A stretch of DNA of 43,762 nucleotides from Lentzea sp. NBRC 105346 (GTDB taxonomy: Bacteria; Actinomycetota; Actinomycetes; Mycobacteriales; Pseudonocardiaceae), in assembly GCF_030269605.1 (NCBI RefSeq), contig NZ_BSTQ01000031.1, forward strand, positions 1-43,762. The letters are read 5' to 3'. The notes beneath the pieces are model-generated. The model was not told the origin of the DNA. It worked only from the letters and a program-made list of their open reading frames with translations, and did not search any database. Of this stretch, positions 7,803 through 15,233 are shown piece by piece (position 1 is the first letter of the stretch; every line of letters starts with the position of its first letter). Made by a program: the position numbers and the translations under genes.

Positions 7803-9085
7803 GCGCCAGCGCCCCACAGGCCACCGGCGGTCGCGAAATCAAGGGCCTCGCCACGTTGCAACGCTTCGGTCGCAGCCTCATGCTGCCGATCGCTGTGCTG
7901 CCCGCGGCAGGTCTCCTGCTCCGATTCGGTCAAGACGACATCCTCGGCAAGGACGGGCTCGGCTGGAACAAGGTCGCCGCGGTCATCGGCGCCGCTGGTG
8001 ACGCATTGTTCGCGAACCTGCCGCTGCTGTTCGCGGTGGGCATCGCGGTCGGGTTCGCCCGCCGTGGCGACGGGTCCACCGGGCTCGCGGCCGTGGTCGG
8101 CTACACGGTGCTGACGAGCGTGTTCAAGGCCATGTCCCCGCTGGTGCTCGACCAGCCGACGGACCCGGCCGCGAAGCCGGTGCTGATCGACTACAAGGTC
8201 CTCGGCGGCATCGTCGTCGGCATCATCACGGCGTTGCTGTGGCAGAAGTACCACCGCATCAAGCTGCCTCCCTACCTCGCGTTCTTCGGCGGTCGCCGGT
8301 TCGTGCCGATCATCGTCGCCGGCGTGATGGTGATCGTCGGCGTGCTGCTGGGCCTCGTGTACCCCTGGTTCCTCGCCGGGATCACCAACCTGGGCGAGTG
8401 GGTCACCGGCAGCACGATCATCGGCGCGGGTCTCTACGGTGCGATCAACCGCTTGCTCATCCCGATGGGTCTGCACCACATCATCAACAACGTCGTGTGG
8501 TTCCAGTTCGGCGACTTCAACGGCAAGACCGGTGACATCCCGCGCTTCCTGGCCGGCGACCCGTCCGCGGGCACCTTCCAGACGGGCTTCTTCCCGATCT
8601 TCATGTTCGCCCTGCCCGCCGCCGCGCTGGCGATCGTGCACACGGCGCGCCCGTCGCAGAAGAAGATCATCGGCGGCATCATGGGCTCCGCCGCGCTCAC
8701 CGCGTTCATCACCGGTGTGACGGAGCCGCTGGAGTTCGCCTTCATGTTCGTCGCGTGGCCGCTGTACATCATCCACGCGATCCTGACCGGCACCTCGCTC
8801 GCGATCTCCAACGCGCTGGGCGCCCACGACGGCTTCTCGTTCTCCGCCGGCGTGATCGACTTCGCGCTCAACTGGAACATCGCGACGAAGCCGTGGCTAC
8901 TCATCATCATCGGCCTCGTGTACGCGGTGATCTACTACTTCACGTTCCGATGGGTCATCACGAAGTGGAACCTCGCCACACCGGGCCGGGAGGACGACGA
9001 GTCGCCCGAAGCCGACGAAAGCGTTGTCGGTTCGGCTTCGGACGACAAGCCGGCCCGCGCCCGCGCGGCGAAGAACGAAAAGTAA
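7799..9085 (+). CDS. PTS system EIIC permease, GlcNAc/glucose family
   Basis: A 428-residue membrane permease without fused EIIB or EIIA domains. It has about ten hydrophobic segments, begins with a conserved LQRFGRSLMLPIAVLPAAGLL helix, and carries the family motif GVTEPLEFAF near residue 306, with the key Glu needed for sugar binding. GLHHIINNVVWFQFG in the middle is also typical of NagE/PtsG permeases. The C-terminal tail is charged and cytoplasmic. The partners EIIB and EIIA are encoded divergently and HPr follows 21 bp downstream. N-acetylglucosamine is the likely substrate from the DasR/dre context. Confidence 0.9.
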   Translation: MSASAPQATGGREIKGLATLQRFGRSLMLPIAVLPAAGLLLRFGQDDILGKDGLGWNKVAAVIGAAGDALFANLPLLFAVGIAVGFARRGDGSTGLAAVVGYTVLTSVFKAMSPLVLDQPTDPAAKPVLIDYKVLGGIVVGIITALLWQKYHRIKLPPYLAFFGGRRFVPIIVAGVMVIVGVLLGLVYPWFLAGITNLGEWVTGSTIIGAGLYGAINRLLIPMGLHHIINNVVWFQFGDFNGKTGDIPRFLAGDPSAGTFQTGFFPIFMFALPAAALAIVHTARPSQKKIIGGIMGSAALTAFITGVTEPLEFAFMFVAWPLYIIHAILTGTSLAISNALGAHDGFSFSAGVIDFALNWNIATKPWLLIIIGLVYAVIYYFTFRWVITKWNLATPGREDDESPEADESVVGSASDDKPARARAAKNEK

Positions 9086-10051
9086 CTAGCGAGAAGAGGA
9101 CGGATCATGCCGGAGCGACGGGTCACCGTGGCCAGCAAGGTCGGGCTGCACGCCCGGCCGGCCGCACTGCTGGCGAAGGCCGCCGCCGACCAGCCGGTGC
9201 AGGTCACCATCCGAAAGGACGGCGGCGACCCCGTGGAAGCCGCGAGCGTGCTCGGACTCATGACGCTCGGGGCAATGCACGGTGACGAGGTGGTGCTGGC
9301 CGCCGACGGGGACGGAGCGGATGCCGCTCTCGACGCCGTCGCGGCGGTCATCGCGACCGACCTCGACTGATCCGCTCGCGTTGGGGTCGTGCGCCCGCAC
9401 GACCCCAACGCAATAGCAAGCGATCGCGAACACGCAGGCCCCCGCGAGCCAGCGGGTCTCCACCGAGCTGAACGCCATCAGGTAGGTGCCGAACGCGGAC
9501 ACCGCGATCGGCACCAGGAACGCCTTCGTCCACGCCCGCAGGGCCAGGCCGCACAGCGTGGCGACGAGCAGGGCCGCACCGAGCGCGTCGCTGAACCGGT
9601 GCCATCCGAGCGTCACCGTCTCGGCCGCGACCAGCGCCGGAAAGACCGCCATCGGCAGTGTCAGCCACACGAACCGGCGCGGCAGGACCATCGCCAGCGC
9701 GACCACGCACGCCACCGCGGCCGTCACGTGCCCGCTAGGAAAGCTGTTGTGCCGCGCCATGGCGCCGAAGTCGAGCTCCGGGCGGTCCAATGCGGACTTC
9801 AGCACCTGCGACAGGACCACCGAGCCGCCCAGCACGCCCAGCGCGGGCAGGCACTTCCGTCGTCCGAGCACCACGACCAGCACCGCGACGACGACCACGA
9901 TGATGTCGAGGTACCCGAGCCACGAGTGCTGCAGGGAGATCTCGGGCAGGGCGTCGTTCTCCATCCGCTGGCCGAACGAGGTCCGGACCAGGGCGAAGTA
10001 CGCGAGCAGGAACGCGGCGACGGAACCAATCATGACTTCGACTGTCCGCAT
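9086..10051 (-). CDS. PAP2-family membrane phosphatase with long antisense tail
   Basis: A 321-residue frame whose first 225 residues form a six-helix PAP2/undecaprenyl-pyrophosphate-phosphatase-like protein. The three active-site motifs are visible: KSALDRPE (about residues 86-93), NSFPSGH (about 102-108) with the catalytic His, and GWHRFSDALG (about 149-158) with the second His and Asp. Substrates of the family are lipid phosphates. From about residue 226 the reading frame passes through the hairpin at 9378-9411 and then runs antisense to all of ptsH, giving a hydrophilic tail unlike the family. The natural protein may end near 9375 and have lost its stop, or the tail is real; the start could also be the ATG at 10033. 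Confidence 0.75.
   Translation of the reverse strand: MRTVEVMIGSVAAFLLAYFALVRTSFGQRMENDALPEISLQHSWLGYLDIIVVVVAVLVVVLGRRKCLPALGVLGGSVVLSQVLKSALDRPELDFGAMARHNSFPSGHVTAAVACVVALAMVLPRRFVWLTLPMAVFPALVAAETVTLGWHRFSDALGAALLVATLCGLALRAWTKAFLVPIAVSAFGTYLMAFSSVETRWLAGACVFAIACYCVGVVRAHDPNASGSVEVGRDDRRDGVESGIRSVPVGGQHHLVTVHCPERHESEHARGFHGVAAVLSDGDLHRLVGGGLRQQCGRPGVQPDLAGHGDPSLRHDPSSSR
9107..9370 (+). CDS. ptsH: HPr phosphocarrier protein
   Basis: An 87-residue HPr that carries phosphate from enzyme I to EIIA. The phospho-histidine is His15 in GLHARPA, and Ser47 (in AASVLGLMTLG) corresponds to the regulatory serine region of HPr. A clear GAGAAGAGGA ribosome-binding stretch precedes the ATG. It follows EIIC by 21 bp. 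Enzyme I (ptsI) is not in the window. A strong hairpin follows at 9378-9411. The complementary strand of the whole gene is open as the tail of the convergent PAP2 frame. Confidence 0.94.
   Translation: MPERRVTVASKVGLHARPAALLAKAAADQPVQVTIRKDGGDPVEAASVLGLMTLGAMHGDEVVLAADGDGADAALDAVAAVIATDLD
9378..9411. terminator. Bidirectional hairpin after ptsH
   Basis: A perfect inverted repeat with 16-bp arms (9378-9393 and 9396-9411) separated by two bases, 7 bp after the ptsH stop. It would stop the PTS transcript, and being symmetric could act on the opposite strand too. It lies inside the open frame of the convergent PAP2 gene, which is unusual. No U-tract follows, as is common in actinobacteria. Confidence 0.75.
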
Positions 10052-10126
10052 GGGACGTCCCGAGTCCGTGCACGCGATGTCATGGTTCTGCTACAGAGCG
10101 GGCGCGATCACCGGCCCGTCCGAATA

Positions 10127-10810
10127 ATGGGCCGGGTGGTGATGGTTCTGCTGGTCGAGGACGACCCCGCCGTACGCGAAGGGCTCCAGCTCGCGCTGCG
10201 CCGCCAGGGTCACGACGTGCACGCCGCCGGAACCGGTGAGGAAGGCGTCGAACAGCTGCGCAGCAGAAGGCCGGACATCGTCGTGCTCGACATCATGCTG
10301 CCCGGGATCGACGGCTTCGAGACGTGCCGCCGGATGCGCGCACTCGTTGAGGTACCGATCATCATGCTGACCGCCCGCGGTGACGACTTCGACGTCGTCG
10401 CCGGGCTCGAGGCGGGCGCGGACGACTACGTGGTCAAGCCGGTCGAACCGCGTGTGCTCGACGCGCGCATCCGGGCCGTGCTGCGCCGCACGGTCAGCGA
10501 ACCGTCGAGCAGCGAACGGTTCGGCGACCTGGTGATCGACCGGGCGGGCCTGGAGGTCACCAAGAACGAGACCAAGGTCGGCCTCACCCCCACCGAGCTG
10601 AAGCTGCTGCTGGAGCTGTCCCGCACACCCGGCCGCGTGCTGAGCCGGCAGCAGATCCTGGAAGCCGTGTGGGAGCACGACTACCTCGGCGACTCACGCC
10701 TGGTCGACGCGTGCGTGCAGCGGCTGCGCGCGAAGATCGAGGACGTGCCGGGTGAGCCGAAGTACGTGCACACCGTGCGCGGGTTCGGCTACCGGTTCGG
10801 CCCGAAATGA
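10127..10810 (+). CDS. OmpR/PhoB-type response regulator
   Basis: A 227-residue two-domain regulator. The receiver domain (1-120) has acidic Glu11/Asp12/Asp13, phosphorylated Asp55 in VVLDIMLPG, Thr82 and Lys104 in VVKP. The C-terminal winged helix (about 132-227) has the typical LTPTELKLLLELSRTPGRV and VHTVRGFGYRF. The start is uncertain: ATG 10127, GTG 10136, GTG 10139 and ATG 10142 are all in frame and no strong ribosome-binding site is seen, so a leaderless message is possible. It overlaps the histidine kinase by 4 bp. The gene order regulator-kinase-lipoprotein recalls MtrA-MtrB-LpqB and CseB/CseC/CseA envelope-stress systems, but orthology is not shown. Confidence 0.92.
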   Translation: MGRVVMVLLVEDDPAVREGLQLALRRQGHDVHAAGTGEEGVEQLRSRRPDIVVLDIMLPGIDGFETCRRMRALVEVPIIMLTARGDDFDVVAGLEAGADDYVVKPVEPRVLDARIRAVLRRTVSEPSSSERFGDLVIDRAGLEVTKNETKVGLTPTELKLLLELSRTPGRVLSRQQILEAVWEHDYLGDSRLVDACVQRLRAKIEDVPGEPKYVHTVRGFGYRFGPK

Positions 10811-12165
10811 TCTTGTCGGGACTCCGCCCGAGGTTGATGGCCGCGTTCGCCGCGGTCACGCTGCTGGGCGCGGTCGCGGCCACCGGCGCCAGCTACGCGA
10901 CGGCCCGCAACACGTTGCTCGACGACGCGCAGAACCAGGTCATGGACCCGCTCAAACGCCGCGTCGAGGCCTTCGTGCCCCGGCTCGAGCTGCCGCCGAC
11001 CCAGGAGGCGCTCGACGAGTTCCAGAGCACGCTGCAGGCCAACGCAGTCGTCGTCTATCAGGACAAGCGGTCGAGGTCCGGCTTCGACCCGAGCACGATC
11101 GTCCCGGCCGAGCTGCGCACCGCGATGCGGACCAGCCAGACGTTCCTGTTCCAGCGGACGATCGTCCAGAACACGCCCATGCTCGTGGTCGGCATCCCGG
11201 TGCTGTACCGGCCCGACGACAAGGGCACGCTCACCGCGAGCGGCGTCGAGGTCTACGCAACCGCGCCGCTGACGCAACCGGAACGCGCGATCACCGGCCT
11301 GGCGCAGGCGGCCTGGATCGGCGTCGCCCTGGTGCTCCCGCTGGCGCTGGCACTGGCGTTGTTCGCGGCCCGCGGCGTGCTGCGCCCCGTGCGCCGGCTC
11401 GGCGCGGCGGCCCGAGCGCTGGGCGCGGGCAAGCTCGACACCCGGATCGACCCGCGCGGCTCGGACGAGCTGGCCGAGCTCGCCCGCACGTTCAACAGCG
11501 CCGCGGAGGCGCTGGAGGCGAGCCAGGCCGCCTCACGCCGGTTCGTCGCGGACGTGTCGCACGAGCTGCGCACGCCGTTGACCGCCATGAACGCCGTCAC
11601 CGCCGTGCTCGACGAGGACGCGCCACAGCTGCCGCCGGACACGGCCGTCGCCGCGCGCCTGGTGTCCACCGAGACGCGCAAGCTCACCAAGCTGGTGCAG
11701 GACCTCATCGAGATCTCGCGGTTCGACGAGGCGCGCAACGTCCTGGAGCTCGACGAGTGGGACATCGGTCAGGCCGTGCGCGACAGCCTCGCGGCCCGCG
11801 GCTGGACGTCCACAGTGGACACCGACCTGCCCGAGGGGATCACCGGCCGCGTCGACCGGCGGCGGCTCGACGTGATCGTGGCGAACCTGGTGGGCAACGC
11901 GTTGCGGCACGGCGCCTCGCCAGTGTGCGTAGTGCTGCGTCCGTCGTACCTGGAGGTCAGCGACAACGGTCCCGGCATCGCACCCGAGGTGCTCCCCCAC
12001 GTCTTCGACCGGTTCTACAAAGCGGACACGGCCCGCGCCCGATCCGAGGGCAGCGGGCTGGGATTGGCCATCGCATGGGAGAACGCGCGCCTGCACGGCG
12101 GCACGATCGAGGCCGCCAACCGGCCCGAGGGTGGTGCGGTCTTCACCTTGCGCTTGCCCTGGTGA
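10807..12165 (+). CDS. Membrane sensor histidine kinase
   Basis: A 452-residue HAMP-type sensor kinase paired with the preceding regulator. TM1 is near 10-32, a roughly 130-residue extracellular sensor follows, TM2 is near 166-188 and the HAMP linker spans 189-241. The phospho-histidine is His252 in ADVSHELRTPL. The ATPase domain shows the N box (IVANLVGNALRHG), the G1 box (SDNGPGI), an F box (VFDRFYKAD) and the G2 box (GSGLGLAIA). Start ATG overlaps the regulator stop (ATGA). Its own 3' end overlaps the lipoprotein frame. The signal sensed is unknown; envelope stress is a guess from the lipoprotein partner. Confidence 0.93.
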   Translation: MILSGLRPRLMAAFAAVTLLGAVAATGASYATARNTLLDDAQNQVMDPLKRRVEAFVPRLELPPTQEALDEFQSTLQANAVVVYQDKRSRSGFDPSTIVPAELRTAMRTSQTFLFQRTIVQNTPMLVVGIPVLYRPDDKGTLTASGVEVYATAPLTQPERAITGLAQAAWIGVALVLPLALALALFAARGVLRPVRRLGAAARALGAGKLDTRIDPRGSDELAELARTFNSAAEALEASQAASRRFVADVSHELRTPLTAMNAVTAVLDEDAPQLPPDTAVAARLVSTETRKLTKLVQDLIEISRFDEARNVLELDEWDIGQAVRDSLAARGWTSTVDTDLPEGITGRVDRRRLDVIVANLVGNALRHGASPVCVVLRPSYLEVSDNGPGIAPEVLPHVFDRFYKADTARARSEGSGLGLAIAWENARLHGGTIEAANRPEGGAVFTLRLPW

Positions 12166-12548
12166 TGCTCGCCGGGTGCGGAGTGCGTCCCACCGGCGTG
12201 ATCCCCGGCGGCCCGGCACCGACGATCACCTCGACCGACGTGACCATCTACCTCGTCGGCCCCGACGGCGGGCTCGTGCGGCGCACCCGCGTGCTCACCG
12301 GCGAGACCACCGCGGCCACTCCCCTGCAGACGCTGCTCGCCGGGCCGACCGACGCCGAACGCAAGGAAGGGCTGACCAGCGAGGTGCCGGTCACGACGGG
12401 CGCGGTCATCATCCGCACGGGCAACACGCTGATCCTGCCGATCGACACTGGGACGTTGCCCGGCGTCGCGCACGCCCAGCTCGGCTGCACGGCCATGACC
12501 ACCGGCCTGTCCGTCGCCGGCATCAAGGCCTTCGCCGCCTGCCCCTAG
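12075..12548 (+). CDS. Lipoprotein with GerMN-like domain
   Basis: The mature part has a lipobox (VMLAGC) and a GerMN-type domain: DVTIYLVGPDGGLVRRTR, then TPLQTLLAGPTDAERKEGL and a C-terminal GVAHAQLGCTAMTT segment. GerMN domains occur in LpqB, which partners the MtrAB system, and in sporulation proteins. The start is the puzzle. GTG 12162, overlapping the kinase stop, leaves only five residues before the Cys; ATG 12075 gives a 34-residue signal with a basic n-region and an LHLALALVMLAGC core, lipidated Cys35, but overlaps the kinase by 91 bp. I prefer ATG 12075 (157 residues). The 3' end overlaps the convergent MIO-enzyme gene by 4 bp. Confidence 0.7.
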   Translation: MGERAPARRHDRGRQPARGWCGLHLALALVMLAGCGVRPTGVIPGGPAPTITSTDVTIYLVGPDGGLVRRTRVLTGETTAATPLQTLLAGPTDAERKEGLTSEVPVTTGAVIIRTGNTLILPIDTGTLPGVAHAQLGCTAMTTGLSVAGIKAFAACP

Positions 12549-14134
12549 TGCAGGGCGCCGGTCGCGATGAGCTCGACCACCGCGGCGATGTCGTGGTCCA
12601 GGCGCCGGTCCCGGTCGAGGAACGCCACCTTCGACCGCACCACCTCGTACACCGCGCGCGTACCCTCGCCCAGCCCCTCAGCGCCGCGCAGGTCGATGGC
12701 CTGGCAGTGCGCCATCAACAGAATCGCGGCGACCTCGCGGACCAGCTCCACCGCCGACCGGCAGTCACGCGCGGCGATCGTGCCCATGCTGACCTTGTCC
12801 TGGTTGTGCGCCTCGGTCGAACGGGAGAACGAGGTCGCGGGCATCGTCAGCTTCAACGCTTCCGCGGCCAGCGCGGACGCCGCGATCTGGGCGCCCTTGA
12901 ACCCGTGGTGCAGGCCGGCCTCGGCGTCGTCCTCGGGCAGCACCGGGATCAGGTTCGGCGTCAGCCCGTTGTTGAACTTCTCGTCCACCACCATCGCGAG
13001 CTGGCGGTCCAGCAGGTCGCCGACGGACGCGACCGCGATCTTCAGCGCGTCCATCGCCATGGCGACGTGACCGCCGTAGAAGTTGCCGCCGTTGAGGATC
13101 GTGCCCGTGTCCGAGTCGAACAACGGGTTGTCGTTGGTCGAGTTGATCTCGGTCTCGAGCAAGCCGCGGGCCCAGTCCCCGGTGTCGTGCAGCACGCCGG
13201 TCACGTGCGGGGCGCACCGCAGCGAATACCGGTTCTGGATCGGATGTTCCAGCGTGAGGAACCCGTTGTCGCCGAGCGCGCGGTTCGCTTTGACTACTTG
13301 CGAGTCATCCCTGGTCAACGTGGAGCCCTCCAGGAGCGACCGGATCAGCGCGGCGCTGCGCACCTGGCCCGCGTGCGGCTTCTGGGCGTGGATGAACGGG
13401 TCGAAGTGCCCCCGGTTGCCCAGCATCGCCTCCATGCCGAGCGCCGTGCAGACGTCCGCGGTGTAGGCCAGTTCGGCGGCGTCGGCACACGCCAGCACGG
13501 CGAACCCGGACATGAACGACGTGCCGTTGATCAGCGCGAGGCCTTCCTTGGGCCCCAGCACCACCGGCTCCAGCCCGCACGCGGCGAGCGCGTCGGCGGC
13601 GGGCACGACGGTTTGGCGGAACCGGACGTCCCCCTCACCGGTCAACACCGATGCCAAGTAGCACAACGGAACGAGGTCACCGCTCGCGCCGACCGACCCG
13701 CGTTCGGGAATGACCGGCACGATGTCGTTGCGCAGCAGCTCGATCAGCAGCTGCACCACCTCGGGCCGCACGCCGGAATGCCCGCGCGCCAGGCAGTTCG
13801 CCCGCACGAGCATCGTCGCGCGCACAACGTCCGGCGCGGCGGCCGGCCCGGTGCCGTTGAGGTGGTAGCGGATCAGGTTGCGCTGCAACGCGACGACCTT
13901 GTCCGGGCTGACCTGCCGGATACAGCTGTCGCCGAACCCGGTGGTGATGCCGTACATCGGCCGTCCGGTCGCCACCAGGTCGCGCATCAGCTTCACGGAC
14001 TCGTTCATCCGCAGCTCCGCCGCGGGACTGACGCACACGTCGACTCCGGGCTCGCGCGCGACCTCGGCCGCGGCCGTGACGGTCAGTTCATCCGAGCCCA
14101 GTTCCAGAAACCGCACCGCCGAAGGCAAGCACAT
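12545..14134 (-). CDS. MIO aromatic amino acid ammonia-lyase or aminomutase
   Basis: A 529-residue member of the HAL/PAL/TAL/aminomutase family. The Ala150-Ser151-Gly152 triad in GSVGASGDLVPL forms the MIO electrophile; Tyr61 in YGITTGFG is the catalytic tyrosine; FxYGxNxxH-like and NRYSLR (302-306) segments match the family. Two features argue against a histidine lyase: NQD at 444-446 where histidine lyases usually have Gln-Glu-Asp, and Tyr90-His91 in the substrate-selectivity loop where histidine lyases have Ser-His. Tyrosine or phenylalanine is more likely. No hut genes are nearby; the gene stands alone between a signalling unit and aroE, convergent with the lipoprotein gene. Confidence 0.85.
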   Translation of the reverse strand: MCLPSAVRFLELGSDELTVTAAAEVAREPGVDVCVSPAAELRMNESVKLMRDLVATGRPMYGITTGFGDSCIRQVSPDKVVALQRNLIRYHLNGTGPAAAPDVVRATMLVRANCLARGHSGVRPEVVQLLIELLRNDIVPVIPERGSVGASGDLVPLCYLASVLTGEGDVRFRQTVVPAADALAACGLEPVVLGPKEGLALINGTSFMSGFAVLACADAAELAYTADVCTALGMEAMLGNRGHFDPFIHAQKPHAGQVRSAALIRSLLEGSTLTRDDSQVVKANRALGDNGFLTLEHPIQNRYSLRCAPHVTGVLHDTGDWARGLLETEINSTNDNPLFDSDTGTILNGGNFYGGHVAMAMDALKIAVASVGDLLDRQLAMVVDEKFNNGLTPNLIPVLPEDDAEAGLHHGFKGAQIAASALAAEALKLTMPATSFSRSTEAHNQDKVSMGTIAARDCRSAVELVREVAAILLMAHCQAIDLRGAEGLGEGTRAVYEVVRSKVAFLDRDRRLDHDIAAVVELIATGALH

Positions 14135-14423
14135 CCGCTCGGGGCGGCAGAATCCATCGGCCGATGATGTGGCGGAAGGTTACGCGGCTTGCACGTACGG
14201 GAGGGCCGCGCAGGTGGCGTTCCACTCGCCTGGAGCACCCCGCGCCCACGCGGAGCCCCCGGCCCACCTCACCACCTGCGCGGCCACTCGACCGGCACAG
14301 CCGCAGCGCCGGTCATGCGGGGTCCGGCGGGCTCGTCCGGACCCAAACGAGTTTGGTCGCGGGCAGCCTAACCAGGCGTTACGTTTCGAAGGAAGTGGGC
14401 TAGTTCGCGTGTAGACGAAAGAT
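14135..14423. other. Intergenic region between aroE end and MIO-enzyme start
   Basis: About 290 bp without a convincing gene; the open frames across it have random composition. The side near 14134 should hold the minus-strand promoter of the MIO-enzyme gene. I see no recognisable operator, and no strong hairpin after aroE. Confidence 0.5.
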
Positions 14424-15233
14424 TCAGGCGGTGGCTTCGCGCAGCGCCGCAGTCATCACGTCACGTGGCGCCTCGCGCCCGGTGATCTGCTCGAACTGCC
14501 CGAACGCCTGGTGCAGCAGCATGTCGAGCCCGGTAGCCAGCCGAGCCCCCGACCGCTCGACCGCGACCGCCACCGGCGTGGGCCAAGGGTGGTAGATCAC
14601 GTCCAGCACGACCGGCGCCAGGGCCAGCACGTCCGCGATCGGTGACGTAGCCGCCGCGGGCACAGTGCTGACAAGAACGTCCGAAGTGGACGCCAGTGAA
14701 ACCAGGTCCACCGAATCGAACCGCTCCACCGTCACCTCAACGCCGACGCGCGCAGCACACTCCACGGCCTCAGATGCACGCGAAGGTTCCCGCACCACAA
14801 GGGAAACCTCCTTCACGCCGAGCTCAGCCAACCCGGCCAGCGCGGCATTCGCGGTACCCCCGGCACCGAGCAGCACGCCCCGCCCACCCTCAACAAAACC
14901 GGCACCACGCAAGGCACCCACGACACCGTCCACATCGGTGCAGTCGGCGTGCCAGCCATCTCCAGACCGCACCAACGTGTTCGCGGCACCAACAGCAAGA
15001 GCACGAGGCGTAGCGGAAGAAGCCACGGCCAGCGCGGCGTGCTTGTTCGGCATGGTGCAGGCCAGCCCGGCCCACTCAGGGCCGAACCCCGCCAACAGAC
15101 CAGGCACCTCCGCGGCAACGCACTCGATGCGCGAGAACGTCCAGTCGGACAACCCGAGCGCCGCGTAACCGGCATTGTGCAGAACAGGGGACAACGAGTG
15201 CGCGATCGGCGAACCGATCACCGCTGCCTTCAC
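14424..15233 (-). CDS. aroE: Shikimate dehydrogenase
   Basis: Reduces 3-dehydroshikimate to shikimate with NADPH. The 269-residue protein has the substrate-binding SPIAHSLSP at the N-terminus, the catalytic Lys in CTMPNKHAAL (usually NVTxPxK, so a somewhat diverged loop), the second catalytic Asp in DCTDVDGV, the nucleotide-binding LLGAGGTANAAL, and a C-terminal GLDMLLHQAFGQFEQITG. The GTG start shares its first base with the last base of the mltG TAG stop, so the two are coupled. It ends the minus-strand alaS-ruvX-mltG-aroE run. Confidence 0.94.
   Translation of the reverse strand: MKAAVIGSPIAHSLSPVLHNAGYAALGLSDWTFSRIECVAAEVPGLLAGFGPEWAGLACTMPNKHAALAVASSATPRALAVGAANTLVRSGDGWHADCTDVDGVVGALRGAGFVEGGRGVLLGAGGTANAALAGLAELGVKEVSLVVREPSRASEAVECAARVGVEVTVERFDSVDLVSLASTSDVLVSTVPAAATSPIADVLALAPVVLDVIYHPWPTPVAVAVERSGARLATGLDMLLHQAFGQFEQITGREAPRDVMTAALREATA

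Noticed and set aside
12545..14134. Histidine utilisation gene hutH
   Set aside because: No hutU, hutI or hutG nearby, and active-site residues (NQD, Tyr-His) fit tyrosine/phenylalanine enzymes better.
14164..14414. Plus-strand small genes upstream of the MIO enzyme
   Set aside because: Three frames are open at once, as expected in high-GC intergenic DNA; none has protein-like composition or a good ribosome-binding site.
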